NCBI GenBank assembly: GCA_029255685.2 | Contig: CM055320.2 | Coordinates: 40,260,390-40,324,389 of the forward strand | Direction of reading: 5' to 3' | Source: Silene conica | Lineage: Eukaryota > Streptophyta > Magnoliopsida > Caryophyllales > Caryophyllaceae | Length of the DNA stretch: 64,000 nucleotides | Shown here: one piece after another, positions 1-10,588 of the stretch | Numbering within the stretch: position 1 is the stretch's first letter | Layout: the number at the start of each line of letters is the position of its first letter | Made by a program: the position numbers and the translations under genes | The notes under the pieces: model-generated | The model's input: only the letters and a program-made list of their open reading frames with translations | Told to the model about the DNA's origin: nothing | Database searches by the model: none

Positions 1-1139
1 ATAACGGAAAGGGCCTTACAAACGGTCCAAATAAGTGCTAGGACGATCCTCCACGGAGCAACCAAAATAACTTGCCTCCTTTACGTTGCACCCATGACCT
101 ACCCTTAAACACCGCAGACCGAACCCGAGCTAGGAGACGGAATTGGGTTATGTTAAAACCGTGTACTAATAATAATATTATTAGTATGCTACAAATATTA
201 TCTAAGTAATATTTAGAGGTTATTGTATTTTGTTTCTCACACTAGAATAAAAATACAACATTAGGATTAGTCTTTTAATATGTGAGGTATCACATATATA
301 AAGAGAATGGCAATTGTTGGGGTGTTGTGTTTTAGGCGTGAGGTTCTCAACAAAGAGAGGAATCACTTAGCTTTTTAGTCTAACCATAATATATAGGCAT
401 GCATACCTATTAATAGGTTCAAGACTATCCTTATGATTGTGTTTGTAAGACCATAATTTAAACAAATTTGTTCTTCTATTACACACAATCACACGCCACA
501 TGCATTCATAAAATGGACTTTCATTTTACAATTTGTAATTTGTACAATTGTATAATATGTAACATCCTATGTGACATTATTCAATTGTATTAATTTAAAA
601 TATATTTATCATATAAATAATATTTCTAAATTAATTAAATCATATTTAACAACTTATTTTAGTAATTCGTAATTACCGTCCCAACAAATGGTTATCAAAA
701 TAATCGTCAATACGATATATTTACAACGTTTGTTATAACCATGAACCATTCATTATACTAACTTCGATATTTCTAAATTATCGATTAATATTTGACAATT
801 GACACATTTCAATTTCAAATATAAATCTTACTTTAAGATTCAACCTCTAACTTCTCGATACACGGTTTTAAGAAGATCAATCAATCCGTATCATATACAA
901 TTGATTAATATATTATTTAAGGGGTCTGTCCTATAGGTGTGACCTAAAGGGATCAACTGACTACCACCGTCATACGACAGTAATGTTAAACTCTAGTCAG
1001 CCAATCATTACCGATTAATGTTGGTCAGTTGACTAAATCAATATTGGATCGTCCCTTGCATATTCATTTCATAAGATTTATGACAATGATTTTTATCACT
1101 GTCGTGATCGCACTATTGTTGAGGACACATTTCCCAACA
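1..1139 (-). repeat. 3' LTR of element A (truncated by the window edge)
   Basis: This matches 15277-16408 almost base for base. On the minus strand it begins TGTTGGGAAATG just after the polypurine tract. It carries the U3 three-way-junction segment at 952-1033. A 7-bp indel near position 230 is the main length difference from the other LTR. Confidence 0.92.
952..1033 (-). promoter_or_regulatory. U3 three-way-junction segment of the element A 3' LTR
   Basis: The minus strand reads GTCAACTGAC and, 60 bases later, GTCAGTTGAT, forming the outer stem. Between them are an inner stem CGGTAATG with CATTACTG and a small GTC/GAC hairpin. The same arrangement with compensating base changes recurs in the LTRs of B, C, D, E and F. 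A further short hairpin (930-950) follows. The second copy in this element is at 16221-16302. Confidence 0.6.
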
Positions 1140-1815
1140 ATCTCCCACTTGTCCTCGACAAGTGTGCGTCACCAATTCTCTTGTCCTATTACGTCATCTC
1201 CCACTCAATGCAAGGTGTCTTCCAGATCGTACTTGCATTTGATCATATCTTGAGCGGTTTTTCTCGATCTGGAGATTTAACTGCTTTGACCAGAATTATC
1301 TACCATAGATACCTTCCGAGCGTGGCCACGCATTTCCAGTTAAACTTCTCCTCGAGTGGCCTTGAGATTTAAGACAACCCTGACAAGGGGTTGGACAATT
1401 CCTATCCTACTGTTCCCTTCGCTAACACAGTCCATCATGACCCAAAAGAAGCCCATTTGCCCCCCTTTAACGGTTGATCGTAGAGCTAAAATAAAAGTCA
1501 ATCTGAGGCTGCATTACCTTGGGCGAACAGTCTCAAGTCAAAGAATCGACTTATGTGAATAATATAGTAGCTCTCGCCACGACCAGGCTAATTATAAAAT
1601 TTCCAGAACTCTATAAGCGGTCACTAAATGCCCGACAAAGTGTTACACAGTCTGCCTATGTGATCGACTAGTCATCCCATATGACTCTATGACATTTGAA
1701 CTTGCCATCAGTCGCCTCACATTCTAGTCGCTTCGAGACGTCACCTCATACAAGCGACTATGGGCTATACTAAGTTAATCCAGTTCACTTTACGGGGTTC
1801 AAATTGTCTCTTACA
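1140..1815 (-). promoter_or_regulatory. Conserved untranslated 3' block and polypurine tract of element A
   Basis: On the minus strand this block precedes the 3' LTR and ends in the polypurine tract AAGTGGGAGAT (about 1140-1151). A second tract-like AGTGGGAGAT lies about 50 bases upstream (near 1196). Long segments match 26534-27218 (B), 35340-36019 (C) and 4576-5262 (D). There is no open frame of significance. Conservation between gag-only and pol-only elements points to a cis-acting role such as plus-strand priming, RNA structure or packaging; that role is inferred. Confidence 0.7.
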
Positions 1816-3422
1816 ACCCATTTGGATTTCACAAAGTATAAATTGTGAGTTAATAATAATAATAATAATAACTCAAACGATAAGAGTGATTGTTATGTGC
1901 GAACAATCAATACGATATTGTTGCTCCACATAAACAATCTTTGATGATCATACATCAATTTGTATTAATGGTTTGTTATGTGAATATACCCTATCTTCAC
2001 ATCTTTTAAACCTACAAATTCCGGTTTCCTTATGACTCATATCATCTCGCATAATATGATCTTATTCAAGTACATTTCGAGTCTTTATACTCGACTCGAG
2101 TCTCCTTACTTTAAGGAAGCTCCCACTGTTTTCTTAAAACTCATGACATGTCATCCTTATGAATATTGTCATATTGTACTAGAAATCATATTGTAGTTAA
2201 CCTAGATTCGATCTCTTAGTTCTCCTCGAGAAACTTATATCGAAATAGGGCTTTATTTCAACTTATGGCATTTTGATCAAGGTTATATGAATAAACATTT
2301 TCATATCTCGGATTCAAATCCAAACCTTGTTAACTGATCGGTGACGTTTCATTATCATATAATAAACTCACTTATGATTTATGTTCTTAACATACATTCA
2401 TCTAGAATTGAAAACCTTATATTCTTTAGCCTTAAAAGAATCACCATTCTCTCTAAATGGTAGGTTTCGTTTCCTTAATAACTTTTCTCCCACTGAATTC
2501 CATATTACTATCTTATAGTTTAATAACTCCCACTATCTTCATAGTGATTAGGTAACATCTTCAAATATCTTCTCAACTCATAATGAACATTTCATTTTGA
2601 TTTACTTCAAACATTTTCTCAACTCGCTAGGAACATTTCATTTTTCATTTTCCTTCCCACGAGAACGGGAGATGATTTCTCCTCTATTATCTTTATAAAA
2701 CAGAAACATTAACATTATGGAAACGATTTCCTTCCGTTAACACTCGCGGTCCCCTTTGTCCTCTCTGGGAACTAATGACAATATATGGAACATTTCCTTT
2801 TGTGTCCTCGCGTAGTTTCTTCTGTGTCCTCTTGTAGTTTCTTCTATCCAATCTCTTAGAGTTCTTCTCAAGGACTCCTCATAGGGCTCTTCTCTAAGAT
2901 CCTATGTTTATTTCATTGGTTTACGGGCGTAGAATTTCTCCCACTCTATCCTTTTAAAATAACCATTATTTAAGAAGGATAGCATTTTCGCCCGTCAACA
3001 ATGTATTGGATAAAGAATTATGTGAGTTGTGAGACTTTAGTACTCTCATTCGTTTAAGGTAATCATCTTATAACGAACTGATGTTCTTATGTTTGAATTT
3101 GAAGTATTTCACGGGATGCAATTATCGTTTTTAAGTAAGTCGAATTACTTTTATAATGATCCTATCATATTGCTCATGTTATATATCATATAAAAGCATT
3201 TTAAAATCAACATTTTTGATTAAGAACAAAAGGATGTCTTGGGTTGAAAACCAAGTCACCACTATTACAACCATTGTTTCAACAAGATTCTTGTCGTACA
3301 AGAAATACAAAGTTCTTAAATTAAAATGCAAAAAGAAAGAAGACATCAAATGAAAATTAGAGCCATGCTCTTCATGTCTTCAATCTCGGATGCTACCTTA
3401 GCCATCCATGGAAGGAACTTCA
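1816..3422 (-). other. Non-coding filler of element A in place of pol
   Basis: This AT-rich stretch has no long open frame. On the minus strand it aligns in patches with the region after gag in B (24876-26533) and C (32829-35339). Shared patches include a GAAGAAACTAC...GAGGACAC motif and a phrase ending in CAACCC near 3240. Several AGTGGGAG tract-like motifs recur (near 2122, 2492, 2528 and 2938). It appears to be a family-wide pol replacement rather than a recent deletion in this copy. Confidence 0.6.
3418..3422. repeat. Target-site duplication of element D, left copy (CTTCA)
   Basis: CTTCA directly precedes the LTR start TGTTAGG and is repeated exactly at 11742-11746. A 5-bp duplication is usual for copia integration. 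Confidence 0.95.
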
Positions 3423-4575
3423 TGTTAGGTTCATATACCTATATAGTCATACTAGTTTTAATTTATCATATAAATAGTAGATCTTATGCATGCTTAACAA
3501 TTAAAATGTGTCGAGATATAAGAGAAATGTTAGCTCCCTTACATTGATAATCTCGGCTATTTTAGGGCACAAGTGAAGTCACCTTCTTCACTTGTTCTTG
3601 AGCTTAACCCACGGATGATCCTCCTTGAACCTTCAAAGAGATGATGGTCTCCAAAAGATGAACACCAAGACACACTAACTCTCAATGTTTGTATGTTATT
3701 GTGCTAGAATCAACAAACAAACTTACTAGATTATGCAAGGGAGTACACGGTTTTAGGGTTAGAAAATAAGAGCTTATTTTCTCTCTTTTGTTCTCTCTCT
3801 AAGACAAAACCCTAAAAATTGTATGAATGAATGAGTAAGGAACAAAACACTCTCTTTTGTTGCCTCTTTTGGTTCGGCCGAGAGGGAGGTGAGAGTGCCC
3901 AATGGGTTGGCTCTCAATCCTCTCAAATGTCTCAAGCATGCCTCATAATATTAATTGCATGTTTCCCTTATGTTCCTAACCTCTTAAGTAATATTGTATG
4001 TTTAGCTAGTGTGACATATCACACGGTCCTCTTGACCAAATGGACCTCATACAATATTAGCTAGGATATTTAACATAAGTAATAATTCGTAGTTTAACTT
4101 TTAAACCCTTTATTGTAAATCATAAGTAATTAAAATAATTACATATATTTATTCACATGCAATTTTATCACTACAACAATTGTAGTTAAAATAATTCATT
4201 CAAATTTAATCATGTTTCTTAAACATATTAATTTTAGTGATGACATTTCAATCACTAAAAATAATTTATAATCCTATTATAAATTATCTCCTTATTTTAT
4301 TCATAATCTAGAAATGAATCAACTCGTATCAATATACAGTTGTTACATTTAATATTGAGATAGCTGTCCTAAAGGTGTGACCTAAAGGGATCAACTGGTC
4401 ACCACCGTCATTACGACAGTAATGTCAAACTCTAGCAAGCCAATCATTACCGATTAATGTTGACCAGTTGACATATGATAAGAATCATCCCATGAATATT
4501 CTTTTATAGAGATTTGTCAATTTAATTAATATAATTGACGTGATCACATTATTGTCGAGGACACTTACTCCAACA
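3423..4575 (-). repeat. 3' LTR of element D
   Basis: 1153 bp, starting TGTTGGAGTAAG and ending CCTAACA on the minus strand. It is essentially identical to 10589-11741, which implies a very recent insertion. The three-way-junction segment lies at 4390-4472, with outer stem GTCAACTGGTCA and TGACCAGTTGAT. Confidence 0.95.
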
Positions 4576-5262
4576 ATCTCCCACTTGTCCTCACAAGTGT
4601 GGATCACCGATTCTCTTGTTCTATTACATCATCTCCCACTCAATGCAAGGTGTCTCGCAGGTCGTACTTGCACGTGATCAAATCAATAGTGGTTTTTCTC
4701 GATATGGAGTGTAACTATTTGACCGGAATTATCTACCATAGACAGTCTCCGAGCGTGGCCACGCATTTACAGTTCACTACTCCTCGAGTGGCCTTGAGAT
4801 TTAAGATAACCCTGACAAGGGGCAGAACAATTCCTTTCCAACTGTTCTCCTTGGCTAACATCATCCATTATGACCCAAAATGTATCCATTTGACCCCTTT
4901 TACGGAAGATCGTAGAATATAAATCAAAGTCATTCTGAATAATGTCACCTCTAGAGCAACCAGTCTCTAGTCAAAGAATCGACTCATAAGAATATATATA
5001 GCAGCTCTTGCCACGACCAGGCTCCATTGAATTCTAAAGAACTCTATAAGCGGTCACTGCCCGACACAAGTGTACTTTACAGTTTGTCTATATGATCGAC
5101 TAGTCATCCCTTATGACTCTATGGTGTAAGAACTCACCATCAATCGCATCATAATCTAGTCACTTCGAGACGTCACCTCATATAAGTGACTAGGGGCGAT
5201 ACTAAGTTAATCCAGTTCACTTGAACAGGGTTCAACAATTGTCCTACAATCCTGTTGGATTT
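4576..5262 (-). promoter_or_regulatory. Conserved untranslated 3' block and polypurine tract of element D
   Basis: This lies between the pol stop and the 3' LTR. On the minus strand it ends with AAGTGGGAGAT at the LTR border, with another AGTGGGAGAT about 50 bases upstream (near 4633). It matches the corresponding blocks of A, B and C over long stretches although those elements have no pol. It is therefore conserved as RNA or DNA rather than as protein. Confidence 0.7.
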
Positions 5263-5368
5263 AACAAAGTATATAAAATAAACAAGTTGTATAAAACTTT
5301 AAATGATGAACGAGATTATCTTATATGAACGTAAAAACAACATTTTTCATTTCATATCGCATAATCGG

Positions 5369-8300
5369 TTACACATTGGGTAAAATCTTAAGACCCATAG
5401 AACGAGCATGAGAATCATGCTTAGCTTGCGACAAGGGTTTGGTTAAAGGATCAGCTACATTATCGTCTGTCCCAACCTTACATATCGCTATTTCCTTCCT
5501 ATCAATGAAATCCCGTATTACATGATATTTTCTTGGTACATGTCTAGACTTATTACTAGACTTAGGCTCCTTAGCCTGAAAGACAGCACCACTGTTATCA
5601 CAGTACAGGGTGATAGGATCTTCAGCATTTGGAACTACCCTTAGTCCCTCGATAAATTGCCTTATCCATACTGCCTCCTTAGCAGCCTCTGACGCTGCAA
5701 TGTACTCTGCTTCCGTTGTAGAATCCGCAACGACTGGTTCTTTGAAGCTCTTCCAACTAATGGCACCACCATTCAAGATAAAGACAAATCCAGCCTGGGA
5801 TTTAAAATCGTCTTTATCTGTTTGGAAGCTTGCATCTGTGTAACCCTTTACACATAAATTTTCTTCCCCTCCAAACACTAAGTATGAATCCTTAGTTCTT
5901 CTCAAGTACTTAAGGATGTTCTTGACTGCAATCCAGTGACTTTCTCCTGGATTTGCTTGATATCTACTAGTCATGCTCAAAGCATACGAGACATCAGGAC
6001 GAGTGCATATCATGGCGTACATGATAGATCCCACGGCGGAAGCATAAGGGATCATTTTCATGCGTTCAACATCCTTGGGCTCTGTGGGTGATTGAGACTT
6101 TCTCAATATGATGCCACTTCCCATGGGGATAAACCCTCTCTTGGAATTTCCCATGCTGAACCGTCGAAGAATCTTATCGATGTAAGGTTCTTGACTTAGT
6201 GCCAATATCCTCTTGGATCTATCTCTATAGATCCGGATACCTAATATGCATTGTGCATTTCCTAGATCTTTCATCTGAAAATGGTTACCTAACCATCCTT
6301 TCACTGATGAAAGCATTGGAACATTATTTCCAATGAGTAGTATGTCATCCACATACAAGATTAGGAATACAACATTGCTCCCACTGAATTTCATGTATAG
6401 ACAAGGTTCCTCGACGCTTCGAGTGAAACCATTTTCTTTTATGACTTCATTGAAGCGATGATTCCAACTCCTTGATGCTTGCTTGAGACCATAGATGGAT
6501 CTCTTAAGCTTGCATACCTTGTTAGGATTTTTAGGATCTTCAAAACCCTCAGGTTGTATCATATACACATCCTCCTTTAAATGCCCATTTAAGAAGGCGG
6601 TTTTGACATCCATTTGCCACACTTCATAGTCATGAAATGCGGCAATCGCTAACATTATCCTAATGGATCTTAGCATGGCTACCGGAGCAAAGGTTTCATC
6701 ATAATGAAGACCTTGGACTTGGGAAAAACCCTTAGCTACTAGCCTAGCTTTATAGACATCATCATGTCCTTCTATGCCATTCTTCACCTTGAAGATCCAC
6801 TTGCATTGGAGAGGTCTCATCTCCTTAGTCAAGTCTACCAAGTCCCATACTTGGTTTTGATGCATAAAATCCATCTCAGATACCATGGCCTCATGCCATT
6901 TGATGGAGTCGGGACTAGAGATTGCAGCTTTGTAAGTGGTAGGCTCGTCACTTTCCAAAAGTAAAACATCCAGGCTACCATCTTCCTCAATTAGTCCAAC
7001 ATACCTATCAGGTTGATGTGGGACCCTACTCGACCTCCTGGGTGGAATAGGCACCGAAGTGGATGAAGAAGGAACATCTTCTTCTGTTTCAGCTTCAGTT
7101 TGTGGCTCTTGAACTTCCACTTTGTTTTCTTGAGGTTTGTAGAAGTGGTAGCCACGTGAGGTGGTTGGATAACCAACAAATATGCATTTTTCGGATCTTG
7201 GTGCGAGTTTGTCATCGTTTTTGGACTTGACATAAGCATTGCACCCCCATATCTTCATATACGATAAGTTAGGAATCTTTCCTTTCCACATCTCATATGG
7301 AGTCTTATCGGTCGCTTTCGTTGGACTATTGTTCAACGATTTGATGGCAGTGAGGATCGCAAATCCCCAAAATGAATTGGGTAAATCAGTTTGGCTCATC
7401 ATTGATCGGACCATATCCAGTAAGGTTCGATTTCTCCTTTCAGCCACACCATTAAGTTGTGGTGTTCCTGGAGGTGAAAGTTGTGACACAATGCCACATT
7501 CCTTTAGATGTGAATCAAATTCATTACTAAGATATTCTCCACCACGATCGGATCGTAATGTTTTAATCTTCCTATCGAGTTGGTTCTCTACTTCATTCTG
7601 AAATTCTTTAAATTTCGTAAAAGCTTCACTCTTATGCTTCATTAAGTAGATATACCCATACCTACTTAAATCATCGGTGAAGGTGATGAAATAGTCATAA
7701 TTGCCTCTAGCGGTGATTGATAGTGGTCCGCATACATCCGTATGTATTAGTCCCAATAACTCACTGGCTCGTGTCCCTTTACCACTAAAGGGGTTACGAG
7801 TCATCTTTCCTAGAAGGCAAGCCTCGCATGTACCATAAGATTCATATTCGAATGGTTTAATTATGTTGGTCTTTACCAATCTTTTAATGCGATTTTCATT
7901 TATGTGACCAAGTCGACAATGCCAAACATATGATTCATTTGGATCACTTGTTTTAATCCTTTTGTTATTGACGTTGTAGACATTATTAGACGAGTCGGAA
8001 GTTTCCAAAACATAGATTCCATTAATAGAATTGGCACGGCCAACTACCATGTCATTCTTAGAAATTACACAACAATTGTTTTTAATGGAAAAATTAAATC
8101 CCTCAATGTCTAACATTGCGACAGAAATAATGTTTTTGGAAAGAGACGGTACAAAATAACAATTATTAAGTTTTAGCTCATATCCACTCGTTAAGGCAAG
8201 AGTGCAAGTTCCTCTAGAAGTGGCTGCTACCCGAGCTCCATTTCCAAGTCGGAGATCCATATCACCCTTGTCCACCTTCTCCACTTCTCTTAAACCCTGC

Positions 8301-8599
8301 AAACGATTACAAAGGTGAGAACCACATCCAGTATCCAATACCCATGATGTGTTGGATGTAAAATTTATGTCAATAACAAAAATTTCAGATTTGGAATTAC
8401 CTAACGGAATCACAAGACCTTCTTTGATATGACGTAAGTACTTGGGGCAATTCCTCCTCCAATGGCCCATGACACTACAATAGTGGCATCGCCCTTTCTC
8501 TAACTTTCTCTTCTTCCTTTTATTCTTTGCAAGACTTTTCTTGCTAGAACTCCCACTAGCTTCATCATAAGCTCTTTCCTTCAAGTATAAGGCGTCCAT
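5369..8599 (-). CDS. Copia polyprotein of element D: zinc knuckle, protease, integrase, reverse transcriptase, RNase H
   Basis: This intact 1076-residue frame encodes the enzymes for cDNA synthesis and integration. A CCHC zinc knuckle (C38, C41, H46, C51) follows a lysine-rich stretch. The aspartic protease motif DTG is at about 89-91. The integrase HHCC zinc site (HCRLGH ... CEAC) precedes a D,D,E core beginning at IHTDVCGPL. Reverse transcriptase carries DVKTAFLNG and YVDD. RNase H carries YTDAS, TEAEY and YCDNSGA. The region between integrase and reverse transcriptase looks shorter than in BARE relatives. The frame continues upstream, past one TGA, to an ATG at 8797. The usual capsid domain of roughly 220-250 residues is missing. 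Motifs resemble Angela/BARE elements. With intact catalytic motifs and nearly identical LTRs, it could act in trans on the gag-only elements; that is inferred. Confidence 0.93.
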   Translation of the reverse strand: MDALYLKERAYDEASGSSSKKSLAKNKRKKRKLEKGRCHYCSVMGHWRRNCPKYLRHIKEGLVIPLGNSKSEIFVIDINFTSNTSWVLDTGCGSHLCNRLQGLREVEKVDKGDMDLRLGNGARVAATSRGTCTLALTSGYELKLNNCYFVPSLSKNIISVAMLDIEGFNFSIKNNCCVISKNDMVVGRANSINGIYVLETSDSSNNVYNVNNKRIKTSDPNESYVWHCRLGHINENRIKRLVKTNIIKPFEYESYGTCEACLLGKMTRNPFSGKGTRASELLGLIHTDVCGPLSITARGNYDYFITFTDDLSRYGYIYLMKHKSEAFTKFKEFQNEVENQLDRKIKTLRSDRGGEYLSNEFDSHLKECGIVSQLSPPGTPQLNGVAERRNRTLLDMVRSMMSQTDLPNSFWGFAILTAIKSLNNSPTKATDKTPYEMWKGKIPNLSYMKIWGCNAYVKSKNDDKLAPRSEKCIFVGYPTTSRGYHFYKPQENKVEVQEPQTEAETEEDVPSSSTSVPIPPRRSSRVPHQPDRYVGLIEEDGSLDVLLLESDEPTTYKAAISSPDSIKWHEAMVSEMDFMHQNQVWDLVDLTKEMRPLQCKWIFKVKNGIEGHDDVYKARLVAKGFSQVQGLHYDETFAPVAMLRSIRIMLAIAAFHDYEVWQMDVKTAFLNGHLKEDVYMIQPEGFEDPKNPNKVCKLKRSIYGLKQASRSWNHRFNEVIKENGFTRSVEEPCLYMKFSGSNVVFLILYVDDILLIGNNVPMLSSVKGWLGNHFQMKDLGNAQCILGIRIYRDRSKRILALSQEPYIDKILRRFSMGNSKRGFIPMGSGIILRKSQSPTEPKDVERMKMIPYASAVGSIMYAMICTRPDVSYALSMTSRYQANPGESHWIAVKNILKYLRRTKDSYLVFGGEENLCVKGYTDASFQTDKDDFKSQAGFVFILNGGAISWKSFKEPVVADSTTEAEYIAASEAAKEAVWIRQFIEGLRVVPNAEDPITLYCDNSGAVFQAKEPKSSNKSRHVPRKYHVIRDFIDRKEIAICKVGTDDNVADPLTKPLSQAKHDSHARSMGLKILPNV
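8297..8400 (-). other. Candidate 104-bp intron at the zinc-knuckle/protease border of element D
   Basis: On the minus strand, TTAG|GTAATTCC at 8401/8400 aligns with the gag splice donors of A and B. A pyrimidine-containing run ending TTTGCAG at 8297 offers an acceptor. Removing these 104 bp changes frame and gives a stop 11 codons later, so the spliced RNA would end soon after the zinc knuckle. BARE elements are known to make a spliced gag RNA in this region. The acceptor choice is my reading and needs RNA data. Confidence 0.4.
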
Positions 8600-8797
8600 T
8601 TCTTCATTTAGCTCATCTATATAAGCCGTGTCAAGAAATGAACCTTTGGGAGGTGGGAGAGAAGAAATGAAGTTAATACTGCCATCCGGACCCGTTCCGA
8701 AATGAACTTCTCTAGTAGTATCAATGTTGTTTTGATTTCATATATCGTCGAAAACATTATGACAAGAATCGATAGTGATAGGGTTGAATGAATCCAT
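8600..8797 (-). pseudogene. Short N-terminal segment of the element D polyprotein, interrupted by one TGA
   Basis: The leader shared with B runs straight to an ATG at 8797. From there 19 codons (MDSFNPITIDSC...) run to a TGA at 8740-8738. The same frame is then open to the start of the long pol ORF. The residues bear no resemblance to the capsid of A, B or C (which begins MATN..SWLRSFMDRC). The region is therefore a replacement or alternative N-terminus, not a decayed capsid. The single stop could be a late mutation, or translation may start at 8599 or another in-frame codon. No known domain is recognised. Confidence 0.5.
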
Positions 8798-10574
8798 TGC
8801 GATAAAACAACTACAAAAATGGAAACGAAGGAAAAATTAACGTTCATCATTTTAAAACTTGTTAAACATTTTAAACAAGTTAAGTATTTACTTAACGATC
8901 TCTTACACAATTAAGTAAATAATCCCGTGACCCAAACCCATACTAATGCGGGCACGGTGTAGCCGATTCATCCCGTATAAGTATAATTTGGTGGATTAAC
9001 CCTTTAATCGGTTCTACTCTTAGAACTCTCGGTCGACAATTTTCTTAAAATTATCTTTAGCCCGAACTTATTGCAACTACGGTTACGAATACTTTCGTTG
9101 AGATCGACCAAATTTCAAGGTGTAATCCTCATTACCCCACTTACCCAACGTGACAATTTTAGTACCCCGGTTTAGCCGAGCCTACATGTTTGTGAAGAAG
9201 GGATTCATGGGTCCATACTCTTTGGTAAGGCTAAGTCTCAATATTTTAAACGTAAGAGATCTTATCAATTATTATCTATCTCCTTTTAAGTGAACAAATT
9301 AGGTGAATTATCGATAATAAAATGATACGTTGAAGACCCGATACTCGATATGCATGACATGTTAATGGCGATTTGGCTATGCATGCAACATATTAAAACA
9401 AATAAAGCAAACGATAAATTCCTAGTATGGCCTTATCCTAGAAAAGAAATAACAAGAGTACAAATTCGGAAACCAACTCCTTTGGTCCCTTGATCTTGAC
9501 GAGGCACGCAAATCGAGGCAAACACCGTCTTGATCGAAACTTCTTTCCGAATGGCACCGTCTTCAAGATCCTCCGGAAATTACAAATATTACAACTTTTC
9601 TAGTCTACTTTATACATTATAAAATAGAAATAAATTACAATTGGGTGATACGAGATCACAAAATTACAACCGTATCGGTAACCCCTTACATTACGGGAAA
9701 TACCAATTTAAAACTAAGGCCATACTAGAATAATTACATGATTCAAAATAATGCAATATAATATGACATTCATAAGAAAAACGCAGCAATAAAATATGTT
9801 ATAAATATGTTCATTTTAATGCCAAATCGCCCTAATAACTTATTATGTCAAAATTAACCCGGTTTTATGAGATTTTAGCATTTTCAACTCTTTTAAAATG
9901 CATAAATTAAAACATACACAACTTATGTTCTAAATAATATCCTAACACATTTTAGGATTCAAAATTAGTCATAAATAATTTTGATAATAATTAACACTTT
10001 AATTACATTAACATTGTTCATAAAGCCTTTAAAATGTATGACATTTACGAATTAAATCCAAACAATTATAAAATTCGAAATTTTGGATTTTCATTTTCAC
10101 TAACATTCTGAAAATATTACTTTAATATTTATAATGCAAAAATTTTGGTCACATTACTCGAAATTTAACTCGAAATATCACATATTAATGGCCAAAATTA
10201 CCTCTTTATACGGTTTTAACAATAAAATCGTAAAACATGCTATACAAAATCATATTGTACCAAAATTTTACATACATTAAGTAAAATAAGCATGTGAGGT
10301 CGTGTGAAATTAACAAGGCTAGAAACATTTTCTTTCTTATTTAATCATTTAACTCGATTTTATCATAAAAATACATATTAAACGATTAAATCTCTATAAT
10401 GAACAACATTTTAAATCTCATAAATTATCATATAACCTAAAAACATTTTAGGACCAGATTTAACATTCATGCCAAAAGTCGAGTGATATATATAAGGGTC
10501 TTGAAATATTAGCTTTGTTTTAAGTCTCAAAAACTCGGAAAAACTATAAACCGATTAAGCAAGCAACAACGAAA
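8798..10574 (-). promoter_or_regulatory. Long untranslated leader of element D
   Basis: About 1.8 kb lie between the primer site and the ATG at 8797, without a credible frame. The part near 8900-9600 contains blocks also found in the leaders of A (12780-13510), B (23050-23770) and C (30960-31700), including GGAGTTGGTTTCCGAATTTG and GCATGCATAGCCAAATCG. In both gag-only and pol-only elements these blocks could hold dimerisation or packaging signals. Confidence 0.65.
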
Positions 10575-10586
10575 GCTCTGATACCA
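10575..10586 (-). other. Primer-binding site of element D (initiator tRNA-Met type)
   Basis: The minus strand reads TGGTATCAGAGC two bases after the LTR end, which is the standard site complementary to the 3' end of plant initiator tRNA-Met. A, B, C, E and the gypsy element at 54049 have the same 12 bases. Confidence 0.95.
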
Positions 10587-10588
10587 AT

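Noticed and set aside
3831-4064. 77-codon frame repeated exactly at 10997-11230
   Set aside because: It lies in both LTRs of element D and is duplicated because the LTRs are. It has no recognised domain and poor codon pattern.
5610-7601. Plus-strand frames opposite the copia pol
   Set aside because: Antisense shadows of the intact pol coding strand.
8617-8910. 97-codon frame just upstream of the D pol ORF
   Set aside because: It overlaps the leader and the N-terminal extension in another frame, with hydrophobic low-complexity residues. The frame continuous with pol is the better reading.
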